DNA from: Bryobacterales bacterium
GTDB taxonomy: Bacteria; Acidobacteriota; Terriglobia; Bryobacterales; Bryobacteraceae
Assembly (NCBI GenBank): GCA_020851555.1
Contig: JADZCM010000015.1
Coordinates: forward strand, 1-64,000
Reading direction: 5' to 3'
Length of the DNA stretch: 64,000 nt
Shown here: one piece after another, positions 29,183 through 37,175 of the stretch
How positions within the stretch are numbered: the first letter of the stretch is position 1
Layout of the letters: every line of letters starts with the position of its first letter
Position numbers and translations under genes: made by a program
The notes under the pieces: generated by a model
Seen by the model: only the letters and a program-made list of their open reading frames with translations
Databases searched by the model: none
What the model was told of the DNA's origin: nothing

Positions 29183-30531
29183 AGCATCGCATCCTGATCG
29201 TTGAAGACGAAGAGAAGCTGCGCCGCGTGCTGGAGCTCCAGCTCCTTTCGGCGGGCTACGAGGTGGACCAAGCCGCCACGGCGGAAGAAGCGCTGCGCGC
29301 GGTGGACCGCGCCGGGCTGATCCTGACGGATCTGCGCCTGCCGGGCATGGACGGCCTGGAACTGCTGTCCATCGTGCACCGGCAGGACTCGCGCCTTCCC
29401 GTGGTGATGATGACGGCCTACGGGACGGTGGAGAAGGCCGTCGAAGCCATGAAGGCGGGCGCGGTGGACTTCCTGCTGAAGCCGTTCTCGCTGGACCACC
29501 TGCTGGCGGTGATCGCCAAAGCGCTGGAAGTCCGCGCTCTGCGCGACGAAAACCGCGAGTTGCGCGAGGAGCTGGGCCGGCGCTACTCGTTCGAGAACAT
29601 CGTGGGCCGCAGTCCGGCCATGCAGGAGATCTTCGCCACGGTGATGCGGGTGGCGCCCACCCGGGCCACGGTGTTGCTGGCGGGCGAGACCGGAGTCGGA
29701 AAGGACATGATCGCGCGCGCCATACACTACCACTCGCCGCGGCGGGAGCGGCCTTTCGTCAAGATCAACTGCACGGCGATCCCCGAAAACCTGATGGAGA
29801 GCGAACTGTTCGGCTTCGAGAAGGGCGCTTTCACCGGAGCGGTGGCCGCCAAGCCGGGCAAGTTCGAGCAGGCCGACACGGGCACGGCGTTCCTGGACGA
29901 GATCGGCGACGTGCCGGGCGGGATACAGGTGAAGCTGCTGCGCGTGTTGCAGGAGAGGGAGTTCGAACGTCTGGGCAGCAACAAGACCCGGCAGATCGAC
30001 GTCCGGGTTCTGGCCGCGACAAACCGCGACCTGCGCGCGGCGCTGGAAGAAGGGACCTTCCGCGAGGACCTCTACTACCGGCTCAACGTGGTCCCCATCA
30101 ACCTCCCCCCCCTGCGCGAGCGCCGGGAGGATATCCCGTTTCTGGCCGAGCACTTCGTGCGGAAGCACTCGCGGGACCTGGGCGCCAAGGCCGACTCGCT
30201 CTCCGAAGGAGCCTTGAAGAAGCTCTCGGAGTACCAGTGGCCGGGCAACGTGCGGGAACTGGAGAACGTGATTGAGCGGAGCCTGGTGCTGGCCTCGGGC
30301 GCACGCCTGGAGGCGTCCGATATCAAGCTGGATACAGCGCCGCGGACAGCCGCCGTCCCGGCATTCCTGCCGGACGGCATGACGCTCGATCAGCACGAGC
30401 AGGCCATCATTCGAGAGGCTCTGCGCCGCGCCAACGGCAACAAGAGCCAGGCCGCGCGCCTGCTGGGCCTTACCCGCAACGCTCTGCGCTACCGGCTCTC
30501 GCAGATGGGGATCGAGGACCAGAACTCGTAG
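29179..30531 (+). CDS. sigma-54-dependent NtrC-family response regulator
   Basis: 450 residues. The receiver domain (1-115) starts HRILIVEDEEKLRRV with the phospho-acceptor Asp in LILTDLRLPGMDG. The AAA+ domain (about 135-370) has Walker A LLAGETGVGKDMIAR, the sigma-54 contact loop KGAFTGA (intact), and Walker B TAFLDEIGDVP. The arginine-finger region and QWPGNVRELENVIERSLVL follow. The C-terminal Fis-type helix-turn-helix is NGNKSQAARLLGLTRNALRY. It should activate sigma-54 promoters when phosphorylated by the kinase encoded just upstream. ATG 29179 is set by the 4-base overlap with the kinase stop. Downstream lies a PEP-CTERM gene, a class often controlled by NtrC-type regulators in other bacteria. 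Confidence 0.96.
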   Translation: MKHRILIVEDEEKLRRVLELQLLSAGYEVDQAATAEEALRAVDRAGLILTDLRLPGMDGLELLSIVHRQDSRLPVVMMTAYGTVEKAVEAMKAGAVDFLLKPFSLDHLLAVIAKALEVRALRDENRELREELGRRYSFENIVGRSPAMQEIFATVMRVAPTRATVLLAGETGVGKDMIARAIHYHSPRRERPFVKINCTAIPENLMESELFGFEKGAFTGAVAAKPGKFEQADTGTAFLDEIGDVPGGIQVKLLRVLQEREFERLGSNKTRQIDVRVLAATNRDLRAALEEGTFREDLYYRLNVVPINLPPLRERREDIPFLAEHFVRKHSRDLGAKADSLSEGALKKLSEYQWPGNVRELENVIERSLVLASGARLEASDIKLDTAPRTAAVPAFLPDGMTLDQHEQAIIREALRRANGNKSQAARLLGLTRNALRYRLSQMGIEDQNS

Positions 30532-30586
30532 AGACGGGGCAAGCCACATTCGACCGTGGTGATCCTCCTATCTCTCTCCGGCCGTC

Positions 30587-30657
30587 CCAGGGGTATCCCC
30601 GGAGGCCTGAGTCTAGTACGTCGAGGCATAAGGTATTCCAGGGGTACGGCCGGAGGC
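30587..30657 (+). repeat. 20-bp imperfect direct repeat upstream of a small frame and a PEP-CTERM gene
   Basis: CCAGGGGTATCCCCGGAGGC (30587-30606) recurs as CCAGGGGTACGGCCGGAGGC (30638-30657), 17 of 20 identical, with starts 51 bases apart. TCTAGTAC, also found at 18145-18152, lies between the two units. The second unit supplies the GGAGG that would serve as Shine-Dalgarno for ATG 30662. The 328-base gap 30532-30859 holds only these elements and one tiny frame. Confidence 0.45.
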
Positions 30658-30661
30658 AAGG

Positions 30662-30736
30662 ATGATGGTTCCGCACTGCATTATCAATGACCTGGAGATG
30701 TTGCGGCGGCGCCTCACCGGGACGCCGGGGCCTTAG
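30662..30736 (+). CDS. possible 24-residue leader or small protein
   Basis: ATG ATG with GGAGGCAAGG directly upstream opens a frame of 24 codons (MMVPHCIINDLEMLRRRLTG, then TPGP) ending in TAG. It could be a small protein or a leader peptide for the PEP-CTERM gene 123 bases downstream. The only support is the good ribosome-binding site and the repeat structure in front of it. Confidence 0.25.
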   Translation: MMVPHCIINDLEMLRRRLTGTPGP

Positions 30737-30859
30737 ACTCCGGCCGCCCGGCCCCGGCGGAGTCCTACAGTACCCGGTGCGGCGGGTTCTCTAACCGGAG
30801 CGGGCCGGGGACTATTGGTCCGGCACGGCCGCCCGGTTACTCTGCTGGTGGAGGCGATT

Positions 30860-31489
30860 TTGAGAAAGCCGCTCTGGATCATTGGCGCCGCGGCGTTGCT
30901 GTGCCTGCCCGGCCTGGCGCCGGCCGGGATCCTGCGTATCTCTCCCGACCCGCCGGACCTCGGGGGACTGGACCACAGTACGCTCCAGACCTGGAGGATC
31001 GACGCCCAAGGGCTGGCGTATAACACGATCACGTCCGCTACGCTGACCATCAAGGACATCTACAACTGGGCGGACGAACCGAACCGCCTGTTTATCCATC
31101 TGCTCGATTCGGCGCAGCACGCCGGAGTGGCCGTAGGCCCCGACCGCGAAGAGGGCATCGTGGACTACTACCTCAACCCGGATCCAAGCCTCGGCCCTCC
31201 CTACGGTCCGGCGAACATTCTTCTGGACGCCCCTTCTTTCGCTGGAGGCTATGAGAACCGGGTGGATTACGTGTACCGGTTCACGCCCGAACAACTGGCC
31301 ATCTTGCAGGCGTTCATCGACAATGACGGCCAGTTCGCGTTCGGCTTCGACCCGGATTGCCACTACAGCAACGGCGGGATCACGTTTGAGGCGGCCACCG
31401 CTCCGGAGCCGGCTTCGATGCTGCTGGTCGGTACGTGCCTGCTCGCGGCGGCGATGGCGTTGCGGCGCCGGAGGCCGCCCCGTCAGTAG
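30860..31489 (+). CDS. PEP-CTERM-anchored exported protein
   Basis: 209 residues from TTG 30860, which has GGAGGC 4 bases upstream; a GTG start at 30815 is possible but lacks such a site. The signal peptide is WIIGAAALLCLPGLAPAG. The middle resembles a beta-rich domain without recognised motifs (STLQTWRIDAQGLAYNTITS; LNPDPSLGPPYGPANILLD). The C-terminus is a PEP-CTERM sorting signal: APEPASMLLVG, a hydrophobic helix, then RRRRPP. In bacteria with exosortase such proteins are cleaved and processed to the envelope or matrix. No exosortase gene is in the window. The gene's last 7 bases overlap the convergent gene at 31483-31761. Confidence 0.75.
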   Translation: MRKPLWIIGAAALLCLPGLAPAGILRISPDPPDLGGLDHSTLQTWRIDAQGLAYNTITSATLTIKDIYNWADEPNRLFIHLLDSAQHAGVAVGPDREEGIVDYYLNPDPSLGPPYGPANILLDAPSFAGGYENRVDYVYRFTPEQLAILQAFIDNDGQFAFGFDPDCHYSNGGITFEAATAPEPASMLLVGTCLLAAAMALRRRRPPRQ

Positions 31490-31761
31490 GCCAGCGTGCC
31501 CGAGCGGGGCGTTTCGCCGGGGTTCGGCAGGTAGAGCGTCCTGCAGTGCTCGCAGCGGTAGATCTCGGCGTCAGGCCCGTACTTCTCTTTGACCGCTTCG
31601 CCGAAGAAGTACCAGCGCTTCAGGTGGCCGGCGCAGATCTTCCCCTTGCCGTCCTTCTCGTTGCAGGCGCGCATGCGCGGCAGTCGCACCTTGACCTTCG
31701 ATCCATCGCTCAGGACCGCCACGATGTCGGTCCGGGGTGCAGTGTCGGCGGGTTCAGACAT
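31483..31761 (-). CDS. small zinc-ribbon-like hypothetical protein
   Basis: 92 residues from ATG 31761. The N-terminal half holds basic strands (IVAVLSDGSKVKVRLPRMRA). There are four cysteines, in ACNEKDGKGKICAGH and RCEHCRTLYLPNP; CxxC plus another Cys pair would suit one zinc site. HLKRWYFFGEAVKEKYGP is a helix. I do not know the family. It is divergent from tilS (32 bases apart), with GATAAT-like and TATAGC-like boxes in the gap. A longer start at 31785 is possible. Confidence 0.65.
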   Translation of the reverse strand: MSEPADTAPRTDIVAVLSDGSKVKVRLPRMRACNEKDGKGKICAGHLKRWYFFGEAVKEKYGPDAEIYRCEHCRTLYLPNPGETPRSGTLAY

Positions 31762-31793
31762 GAGGTGAAGAGAAAAGTATAGCAAGGGCGATA

Positions 31794-33191
31794 ATGGAAG
31801 CTGTCAGGACGCGGAACATGATCGGGCGCGTCGCGGATTTCATCTCTCGGTACGAGTTGTTCACCCCCGGACAGCGCGTGGGCGTCGCCGTGAGCGGAGG
31901 GGCGGACTCGGTGTGCCTGCTCCACGTGCTCCTGGAACTGGCCTCGCGGTGGGCGCTGAAGCTGAGCGTTCTGCACTTGGATCACCGGATCAGGGGCGAG
32001 GAGTCCGCGGGCGATGCCGGCTTCGTGCGGGAACTGGCCGGCAGGCTCGCCCTTCCCTTGCATGCCCGGGAAGTGGATGTGCCCGGCCTTCAGGCAGAAT
32101 CCAGAGGCAACCTGGAGCAGGCGGCCCGCGAAGCGCGCCGCGCGTTTTTCCTGGAGTGCCTGTCCAACGGCCTGGTGGAGCGCGTGGCGACCGGCCATAC
32201 GCGCACGGACCAGGCCGAGACCGTTCTGTTCCGGCTGCTCCGGGGCAGCGGCACGGCGGGGCTGGCGGGCATCCTGCCCGTGACGCGAGAGGGAATCGTT
32301 CGCCCCCTGCTGGACGTGGAGCGCGGAGAGGTTGAGGCGCTGCTCCGTGAGAGAGGCATCGGGTGGCGGGAGGACTTGACCAATCGCGACCTGGGCTACG
32401 CGCGGAACCGCATCCGCCACAAACTGCTGCCGGAACTGGCGAAGGACTGGAACCCCGCTCTCACCAAGGTCCTCGCCCAGACCGCGGCGCTGGCGCGGGA
32501 CGAGGAGCTGTACTGGGAACCGCTCATCGCGGATCTGTCCCGGAAGCTTCTCACGCGAAGAGGGAACGCGGTGCTGCTGAGCGCGGAGGCTTTGCGCGGA
32601 CAGCCGCCGCCCGTGGCCCGGCGGTTGATCCGGCGGGCCGTTGAGGAGGCCAAGGGGGACCTCAGGCGGCTGGATTTCGGCCATGTCGAGGACATCCTGA
32701 GGCTGGCCGGAGAAAGGCAAGGGCACGGGCGGATCATGGCGCCGGGGCTGGACGTTCTGCGCTCATTTGATCGGCTGCGGATGGCGCCGGCCGAATCGCT
32801 GTCCGCGCCGGCCCGCAACTACCGGACGCCGCTCGTGGCGCCGGGGCTCACGGACGCGCCCGACGGAAGCGTGCGGCTGCTCACAACGCTCTCGGGCGCC
32901 AAGCCGGCCGGCGGCCTTGACTGGGACCGGCTGCCGCGGCCCCTGGAGCTGCGCAACTGGAGGCCGGGAGACCAGTACCGGCCCGTGGGAGAAGAACGTG
33001 CGGAGCGGATCAAGAGCATGTTCCAAGAGCACAAGATCCCGCTTTGGGAGCGCAGGACGTGGCCGGTGGTGACGGGCGGCGGCACCATCGTTTGGTCCAG
33101 GCAGTTCGGGCCGGCGGCTGAATACGCGGCCGGTCCTGACAGCCGCCTGGCGCTCAGCATCGAGGAAGCCGAGCCGGACCGGCCGGCGTGA
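31794..33191 (+). CDS. tilS: tRNA(Ile)-lysidine synthase
   Basis: 465 residues. The N-type ATP pyrophosphatase P-loop is VAVSGGADSVCLLHVL (about 31-46), and the next family block is LDHRIRGEESAGDAGFV (about 63-79). ATGHTRTDQAETVLFRLLRG and the C-terminal TilS domain (LRNWRPGDQYRPVGEERAER, KIPLWERRTWPVV) follow. TilS converts cytidine-34 of tRNA-Ile(CAU) to lysidine, so it reads AUA codons; it is essential in most bacteria. ATG 31794 is the most upstream start; MIGRVADF at 31818 is an alternative. No hpt or ftsH gene follows, unlike in many genomes. Confidence 0.95.
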   Translation: MEAVRTRNMIGRVADFISRYELFTPGQRVGVAVSGGADSVCLLHVLLELASRWALKLSVLHLDHRIRGEESAGDAGFVRELAGRLALPLHAREVDVPGLQAESRGNLEQAAREARRAFFLECLSNGLVERVATGHTRTDQAETVLFRLLRGSGTAGLAGILPVTREGIVRPLLDVERGEVEALLRERGIGWREDLTNRDLGYARNRIRHKLLPELAKDWNPALTKVLAQTAALARDEELYWEPLIADLSRKLLTRRGNAVLLSAEALRGQPPPVARRLIRRAVEEAKGDLRRLDFGHVEDILRLAGERQGHGRIMAPGLDVLRSFDRLRMAPAESLSAPARNYRTPLVAPGLTDAPDGSVRLLTTLSGAKPAGGLDWDRLPRPLELRNWRPGDQYRPVGEERAERIKSMFQEHKIPLWERRTWPVVTGGGTIVWSRQFGPAAEYAAGPDSRLALSIEEAEPDRPA

Positions 33192-33230
33192 TCTCCGCGA
33201 AAATGCGGCTCCAAAATCCGCCGGCGGGCG

Positions 33231-33290
33231 TATACTGCAATGGGGACGAGGCTGACGGCGGGAACGAGGGATCCTGCCGCCGGAGGGTAG
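33231..33290 (+). promoter_or_regulatory. -10-like box and short upstream frame ahead of the TPR gene
   Basis: TATACT (33231-33236) lies 3 bases before ATG 33240, which opens a 16-codon frame ending in TAG at 33288-33290 (MGTRLTAGTRDPAAGG). The true downstream gene starts at 33317 with AGGAGG in place. This could be the promoter of the TPR gene with a short leader peptide, or the frame may be meaningless. Confidence 0.3.
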
Positions 33291-33316
33291 CCAACGCCTT
33301 GGCCCAGGAGGTGACG

Positions 33317-34441
33317 ATGCCACGCATCACTGCGGTTCTCCTACTCATCTTCCCGCTTGTCCCGCTCGGCGCGCAGCGCCAGAGCGTCGTGGTGAGCGGC
33401 GCAACTCCCGAAGGGATCTTGATCCAGCAGATCAGGGATGAATCCGACGGCGCAAAGAAGATGGCCCTGATGGACGAGTTCCTCACGCGGTACCCGAAAC
33501 ATGAGGGCGTCCCCTGGGTCTACTCCGAGATCACGACAACCTGCTCCGGAATGGGCCAGTACGACAAGGCCATGGCGGCCGCCGGCAAACTGCTCGAACT
33601 GGACCCGGGCGACCTGGGAATCGCCCTGGCCGCCGTGAAGGCCGCCGAGGCGAAGAAAGACCCGGACGCAGTGCGCCAATGGGCCGTCCGTGCGTCGGGG
33701 CTGGCCCGCAAGGAAGCCCAGGCGCCGAAAACCGAGGCGGAAGACGACGCCACGTTTAGCCAGAGGGTCACATTCGCCAAGCAGGTGGACGCCTACACCG
33801 AATACTCGTTGTTCAACACGGCGCTCCAGACCCAGGATCCGGCGAAGAAGGCCGTATTGCTCGGAACGCTGGAGAAGCAGGCTCCGGAATCCGGCTACTG
33901 GGCCCAGGGGGAGGGGCTCTACTTCCTCGCTCTGGCTCAGAGCGGAGATATGCCGGCGGCGGTTGCCGTGGCGGAGAAAGTCATCGCCAGGGGGCAGGGA
34001 ACCGAGGAGATGCTGGCTGCCGCGGGCGAGTTCTATTTACGCCAGAACAAGGAGCCGGAGAAGGTCCTGGATTATTCCTCCAAGCTTGTGGCTCTGACCA
34101 ACAGCAGGTCCAGACCGGACGGGGTCAGTGAGGCTGACTGGCAGAAGCGAAAGGACTACTTCCTCGGGATGGGGCAGTGGATGGCGGGCGTGCAATTAAG
34201 CACGCAGGGGAAGTTCGGCGAGGCCGACAAAGCCCTGCGCGCGGCCCTGCCCCTCGTCGAGGGGAACGACCAGGTCAAGGCGGCGGCTCTCTACAACCTC
34301 GGACTCGCCAACCAGTGGCTCAAGAATCTCGCGGACGCGATCAAGTTTTACGAACAATGCACTGCAATCGACAGCCCCTTCCGGCCGCTTGCAGCCGGTA
34401 ACCTCAAGGGACTGAAGTCGGGCTACCGGGTGATAAAGTGA
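33317..34441 (+). CDS. exported TPR-repeat protein
   Basis: 374 residues from ATG 33317, preceded by AGGAGGTGACG, a strong Shine-Dalgarno sequence. The signal peptide is ITAVLLLIFPLVPLGAQ. The remainder is alpha-helical with tetratricopeptide-like repeats: VYSEITTTCSGMGQYDKAMA and AAGKLLELDPGDLGIALAAV near the start, and AAALYNLGLANQWLKNLADA, IKFYEQCTAIDSPFRPLAAG near the end. Probably a periplasmic scaffold or lipoprotein-like helper; many such proteins in Acidobacteria have no defined role. It converges with the gene at 34457-35059, 15 bases apart. Confidence 0.85.
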   Translation: MPRITAVLLLIFPLVPLGAQRQSVVVSGATPEGILIQQIRDESDGAKKMALMDEFLTRYPKHEGVPWVYSEITTTCSGMGQYDKAMAAAGKLLELDPGDLGIALAAVKAAEAKKDPDAVRQWAVRASGLARKEAQAPKTEAEDDATFSQRVTFAKQVDAYTEYSLFNTALQTQDPAKKAVLLGTLEKQAPESGYWAQGEGLYFLALAQSGDMPAAVAVAEKVIARGQGTEEMLAAAGEFYLRQNKEPEKVLDYSSKLVALTNSRSRPDGVSEADWQKRKDYFLGMGQWMAGVQLSTQGKFGEADKALRAALPLVEGNDQVKAAALYNLGLANQWLKNLADAIKFYEQCTAIDSPFRPLAAGNLKGLKSGYRVIK

Positions 34442-34456
34442 GCGGCTGACCGGCGG

Positions 34457-35059
34457 TCAGAAGCTCCAGGCGTCGAATTTGATCTCGACTTTGTCGGCGA
34501 ACTGCTGCATCCAGAGACTGCCCCGGCGGATCTCCAGGAAGGGTCCTTCCTTGCCGCGGCGCGCCGTAGCGTTCCAGATCCTCATCTGAGGGCCGTCGGT
34601 CATGAAAGTGTGGCCTCTCATGAGCGTGAATGGGCCCCACGCGCGGGGCTCATAGGGATTGTTGGTTCCTAACTCCGTCTTACGCAGCAAGGGCGCGATG
34701 GACTTGTCCATGGCGTCCAACATGGAAACGGTAATTTCATTTGGGACTGCGATATTGACACCCGCTGGCAGATAGAGAATGGTGTATCTTCCCGGAGCGA
34801 AACCGCGGAATTCAAAACGTCCGTCCTTGGCCGCCGTAGCGGTCGGCACGGCGGACAGGAGTCTGACTCTCCCGCGAAAGGAATCCCGGTCCTCCAGAAC
34901 CTCGCAGAGGATCAGGCGTGCGCCGGCCATCGGCTTCCCGCTCCTGCCCAGGAACACGCCGCCGCCCGCCGTAGCCGGCTGCGGTGATTTCGGCTGCTGG
35001 GCGGAAAGATACCCGGCTATTGCCAGAAGGAAAAAAGCATGCCACCGCTTAGGTTGCAT
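34457..35059 (-). CDS. exported protein with carboxypeptidase-regulatory-like domain
   Basis: 200 residues. The signal peptide is WHAFFLLAIAGYLSAQ. A beta-sandwich like the carboxypeptidase regulatory domain follows (GGGVFLGRSGKPMAGARLIL ... ATAAKDGRFEFRGFAPGRYT), the same fold that opens the Oar-type receptor. The C-terminal half contains no motif I recognise. AGGAGG lies upstream of ATG 35059. Function unknown, perhaps an envelope protein. A gap of 90 bases separates it from the mutarotase-like gene 35150-36196, whose direction is the same. Confidence 0.7.
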   Translation of the reverse strand: MQPKRWHAFFLLAIAGYLSAQQPKSPQPATAGGGVFLGRSGKPMAGARLILCEVLEDRDSFRGRVRLLSAVPTATAAKDGRFEFRGFAPGRYTILYLPAGVNIAVPNEITVSMLDAMDKSIAPLLRKTELGTNNPYEPRAWGPFTLMRGHTFMTDGPQMRIWNATARRGKEGPFLEIRRGSLWMQQFADKVEIKFDAWSF

Positions 35060-35149
35060 ACGTCCTCCTTGCTGCCTCTCAGTATAGGCCCAAACGCCGC
35101 GGCTGGGTAGTTCTTTGGAGCTTTGCTGGGAGCCGGTTCCAGGGGGCCG

Positions 35150-36196
35150 CTACGGTTCGATGGGAGGCTCCTCGGGGATACCGCCGGCCGTCGTGATGAA
35201 GGCGCCGTACACGGCCCGAACCGTGGTCTTCGCCGGAATCCAGCGATAGGTGGGGGTGCCGAACAACCTGCCGCGCTCGATCATCTGGCGGCGTGTTTCG
35301 GGCATGGGGGAGACGCCGAATTCCATGCCGCGGGTGATCGTCCGCCCGTTCCACGGAGGCCCGGTACGGGACCGGTTCTCTTCCCAGATGCCGAGCCAGG
35401 GGAAGTCCGCCTGATTCCAGACGTAACCCACCACGACCTTCGACCGCGGCGACCAGGCGAGGAAGAAGGCGTTTCGCCGTCTACGGTCTAACAGATGAGC
35501 CGTATACGCACCCGACACGGGAAGGTTGACGAAGGTGCGCATGTCCGTCTTTTCGCCGTCGTACCGTGGCACGTACGGCCAGTCAAATTCCGCTCCCGCG
35601 CGCATGTAACTGTCACGGCCGGCGAAGTCCGGATCGAAGACCTTCGACCGTGCCGCCGACGCGCGAAACTCCGTGACGCCCGGCTCGACGAACGGGCTTC
35701 CCAGGGTGACGTGCTGGGTCCACCCCACGGCCCGGTCGCAGGCCGTGACGTTTTCGACCTCCTCCACCACGCGGACCGCCGTGGGCGCCGACAAGGATAT
35801 GGTGCGCTGCACGCGCAGGCCGGCTTGCGGGCAGGAGGCGCGCGCCGTGAGGACGCCGTTGTCGAGCAGGATCTCGTAAGGCGCCACGGAGGCTTCGCCA
35901 TGCGCCCCCAGGCCGGCGGCGGCCTCCTCCTCGGACGGCCCCCCGAAGATGTCCAGGCAGAGATTATGTCCCATGATGCCCGCCAGCAGTCTGGCTTCGC
36001 TGCTTGACCCGTACTCCGGGTGCAGTTCCGGCGAGTAGGCCGAGGGCTCGATGGACGGCCACGGGGGCGTCCACAGCGGGTTAACGCCCGTCTCCTTGTG
36101 CAGGAGTTCGGCGATGTGGCCGCCCTCCACGAGCACGGTGAGCCGTACGTGATCGTTCTCCAATTGGACTGCTTTACGGTTCCGGTAGGTCGTCAT
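35150..36196 (-). CDS. galactose-mutarotase-like protein paired with DUF1080
   Basis: 348 residues, no signal peptide. The sequence starts YRNRKAVQLENDHVRLTVL and has the GGHIAELLHKETGVNPLW pattern of the aldose-1-epimerase / mutarotase beta-sandwich superfamily, and later RASCPQAGLRVQRTISL and GWTQHVTLGSPF. It probably binds a sugar, with or without isomerising it; catalytic His and Glu cannot be pinned down by eye. It starts 12 bases after the DUF1080 gene stop on the same strand, the same order as in the broken copy 50103-50368. The pair thus forms a conserved unit that was later duplicated. Confidence 0.75.
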   Translation of the reverse strand: MTTYRNRKAVQLENDHVRLTVLVEGGHIAELLHKETGVNPLWTPPWPSIEPSAYSPELHPEYGSSSEARLLAGIMGHNLCLDIFGGPSEEEAAAGLGAHGEASVAPYEILLDNGVLTARASCPQAGLRVQRTISLSAPTAVRVVEEVENVTACDRAVGWTQHVTLGSPFVEPGVTEFRASAARSKVFDPDFAGRDSYMRAGAEFDWPYVPRYDGEKTDMRTFVNLPVSGAYTAHLLDRRRRNAFFLAWSPRSKVVVGYVWNQADFPWLGIWEENRSRTGPPWNGRTITRGMEFGVSPMPETRRQMIERGRLFGTPTYRWIPAKTTVRAVYGAFITTAGGIPEEPPIEP

Positions 36197-36208
36197 GGCG
36201 CTGGCCCT

Positions 36209-36952
36209 CTAAAGCCTCTTGAGGAGGATATTGCGAAACTCGTTGCGCATCGGCTTGCCGACGTGCAGTTGCAGGCCGAGGAGCCCTTCCGCGGCCCGGC
36301 CCTCGGGCTCCTCGTCGATGAACACGGCCATGACACGGCTGTTGATCACGTGTATGAGCGTGTTGCCCTTGGCGATAATGTGCATCTGGTTCCACTCGGC
36401 GCCGGTCTTGATGGCGGCTTTCAGGACGTCGGGCTCGCCCAGGATGGCGATCTGCTTGGAGGTCTTGTCCGCCGCCAGCCGGTTGAACATGCCCCGGGGC
36501 GCGAGAAATCCGCGGCCCCGCTCCTCGTAGACCATGCCCGTGTACGTGTTGGCCCCGTCCATGTCCGCCTGGTATCCGCGCATGGCCCACTTGGAGACCT
36601 CCGGCAGCACCACGCTGCGGTATTGGACGCCGCTGTTGGCCGCTTCCGTCAGCCTGAAGTCCAGCTTCAGCTCGAAGTCCCGGACTGTTCCGCCGCGCCA
36701 GATCAGGAATGTGTTCTGTTTGAGGACCCTCTCCGCCGTGGTTTCGCCGATGATGGAGCCGGCCTCCACGCGCCAGAAACCGGGCTCGCCGTCCCAGTCG
36801 GCCAGACTGCTGCCGTTGAAGATGGCTGCGAAACCGGCGCTGTCGTCGGGCGTGGCGCCGCCCCGGCCGGCGCGGCCCGGCTGCTGCGCCGCGGCCACGG
36901 CCGCGCACGCGGCCAGGACTGCAACGGGCATGTATCGATGTAGGGTGTGCAT
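36209..36952 (-). CDS. DUF1080 protein (3-keto-disaccharide hydrolase family), exported
   Basis: 247 residues from ATG 36952, which is preceded by AGGAGG. The signal peptide is MPVAVLAACAAVAAAQQ. The jellyroll shows FAAIFNGSSLADWDGEPGFW (about 45-64), the DUF1080 start. It continues NTFLIWRGGTVRDFELKLDF, SGVQYRSVVLPEVSKWAMRG, YQADMDGAN and RGFLAPRGMFNR, and ends LGLQLHVGKPMRNEFRNILL. It is very similar, by eye about 80 percent identical in the mature part, to the protein at 50383-51174. Family members hydrolyse 3-keto-glycosides made by Gfo/Idh/MocA dehydrogenases. A mutarotase-like gene follows 12 bases downstream. Confidence 0.88.
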   Translation of the reverse strand: MHTLHRYMPVAVLAACAAVAAAQQPGRAGRGGATPDDSAGFAAIFNGSSLADWDGEPGFWRVEAGSIIGETTAERVLKQNTFLIWRGGTVRDFELKLDFRLTEAANSGVQYRSVVLPEVSKWAMRGYQADMDGANTYTGMVYEERGRGFLAPRGMFNRLAADKTSKQIAILGEPDVLKAAIKTGAEWNQMHIIAKGNTLIHVINSRVMAVFIDEEPEGRAAEGLLGLQLHVGKPMRNEFRNILLKRL

Positions 36953-37175
36953 GATTCCTCCTGTTCTCACCTGGGCGCCGCCGGCGGCGAGAAGCCCGCG
37001 CCGTGACGACTTCTGCTGCGCTGCCATGCTCACGGCCTCCTCCCGCCGTTCCTCACGCGAGTGGGTCCCGCGCCACCGCCGGAGCCGCCCGGTGAGGCCC
37101 TGGAATGAGAAGGTATCACATCAGCCTGGCGGATGCTGATGAAGCTCGCCGAAAGCCCGCGGATTCGCGCCGTCT

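Noticed and set aside
30532-30860. sigma-54 promoter for the PEP-CTERM gene
   Set aside because: I looked for GG-N10-GC with the TGGCAC/TTGC context. CGGCACG near 30820 has no matching downstream GC at the right distance.
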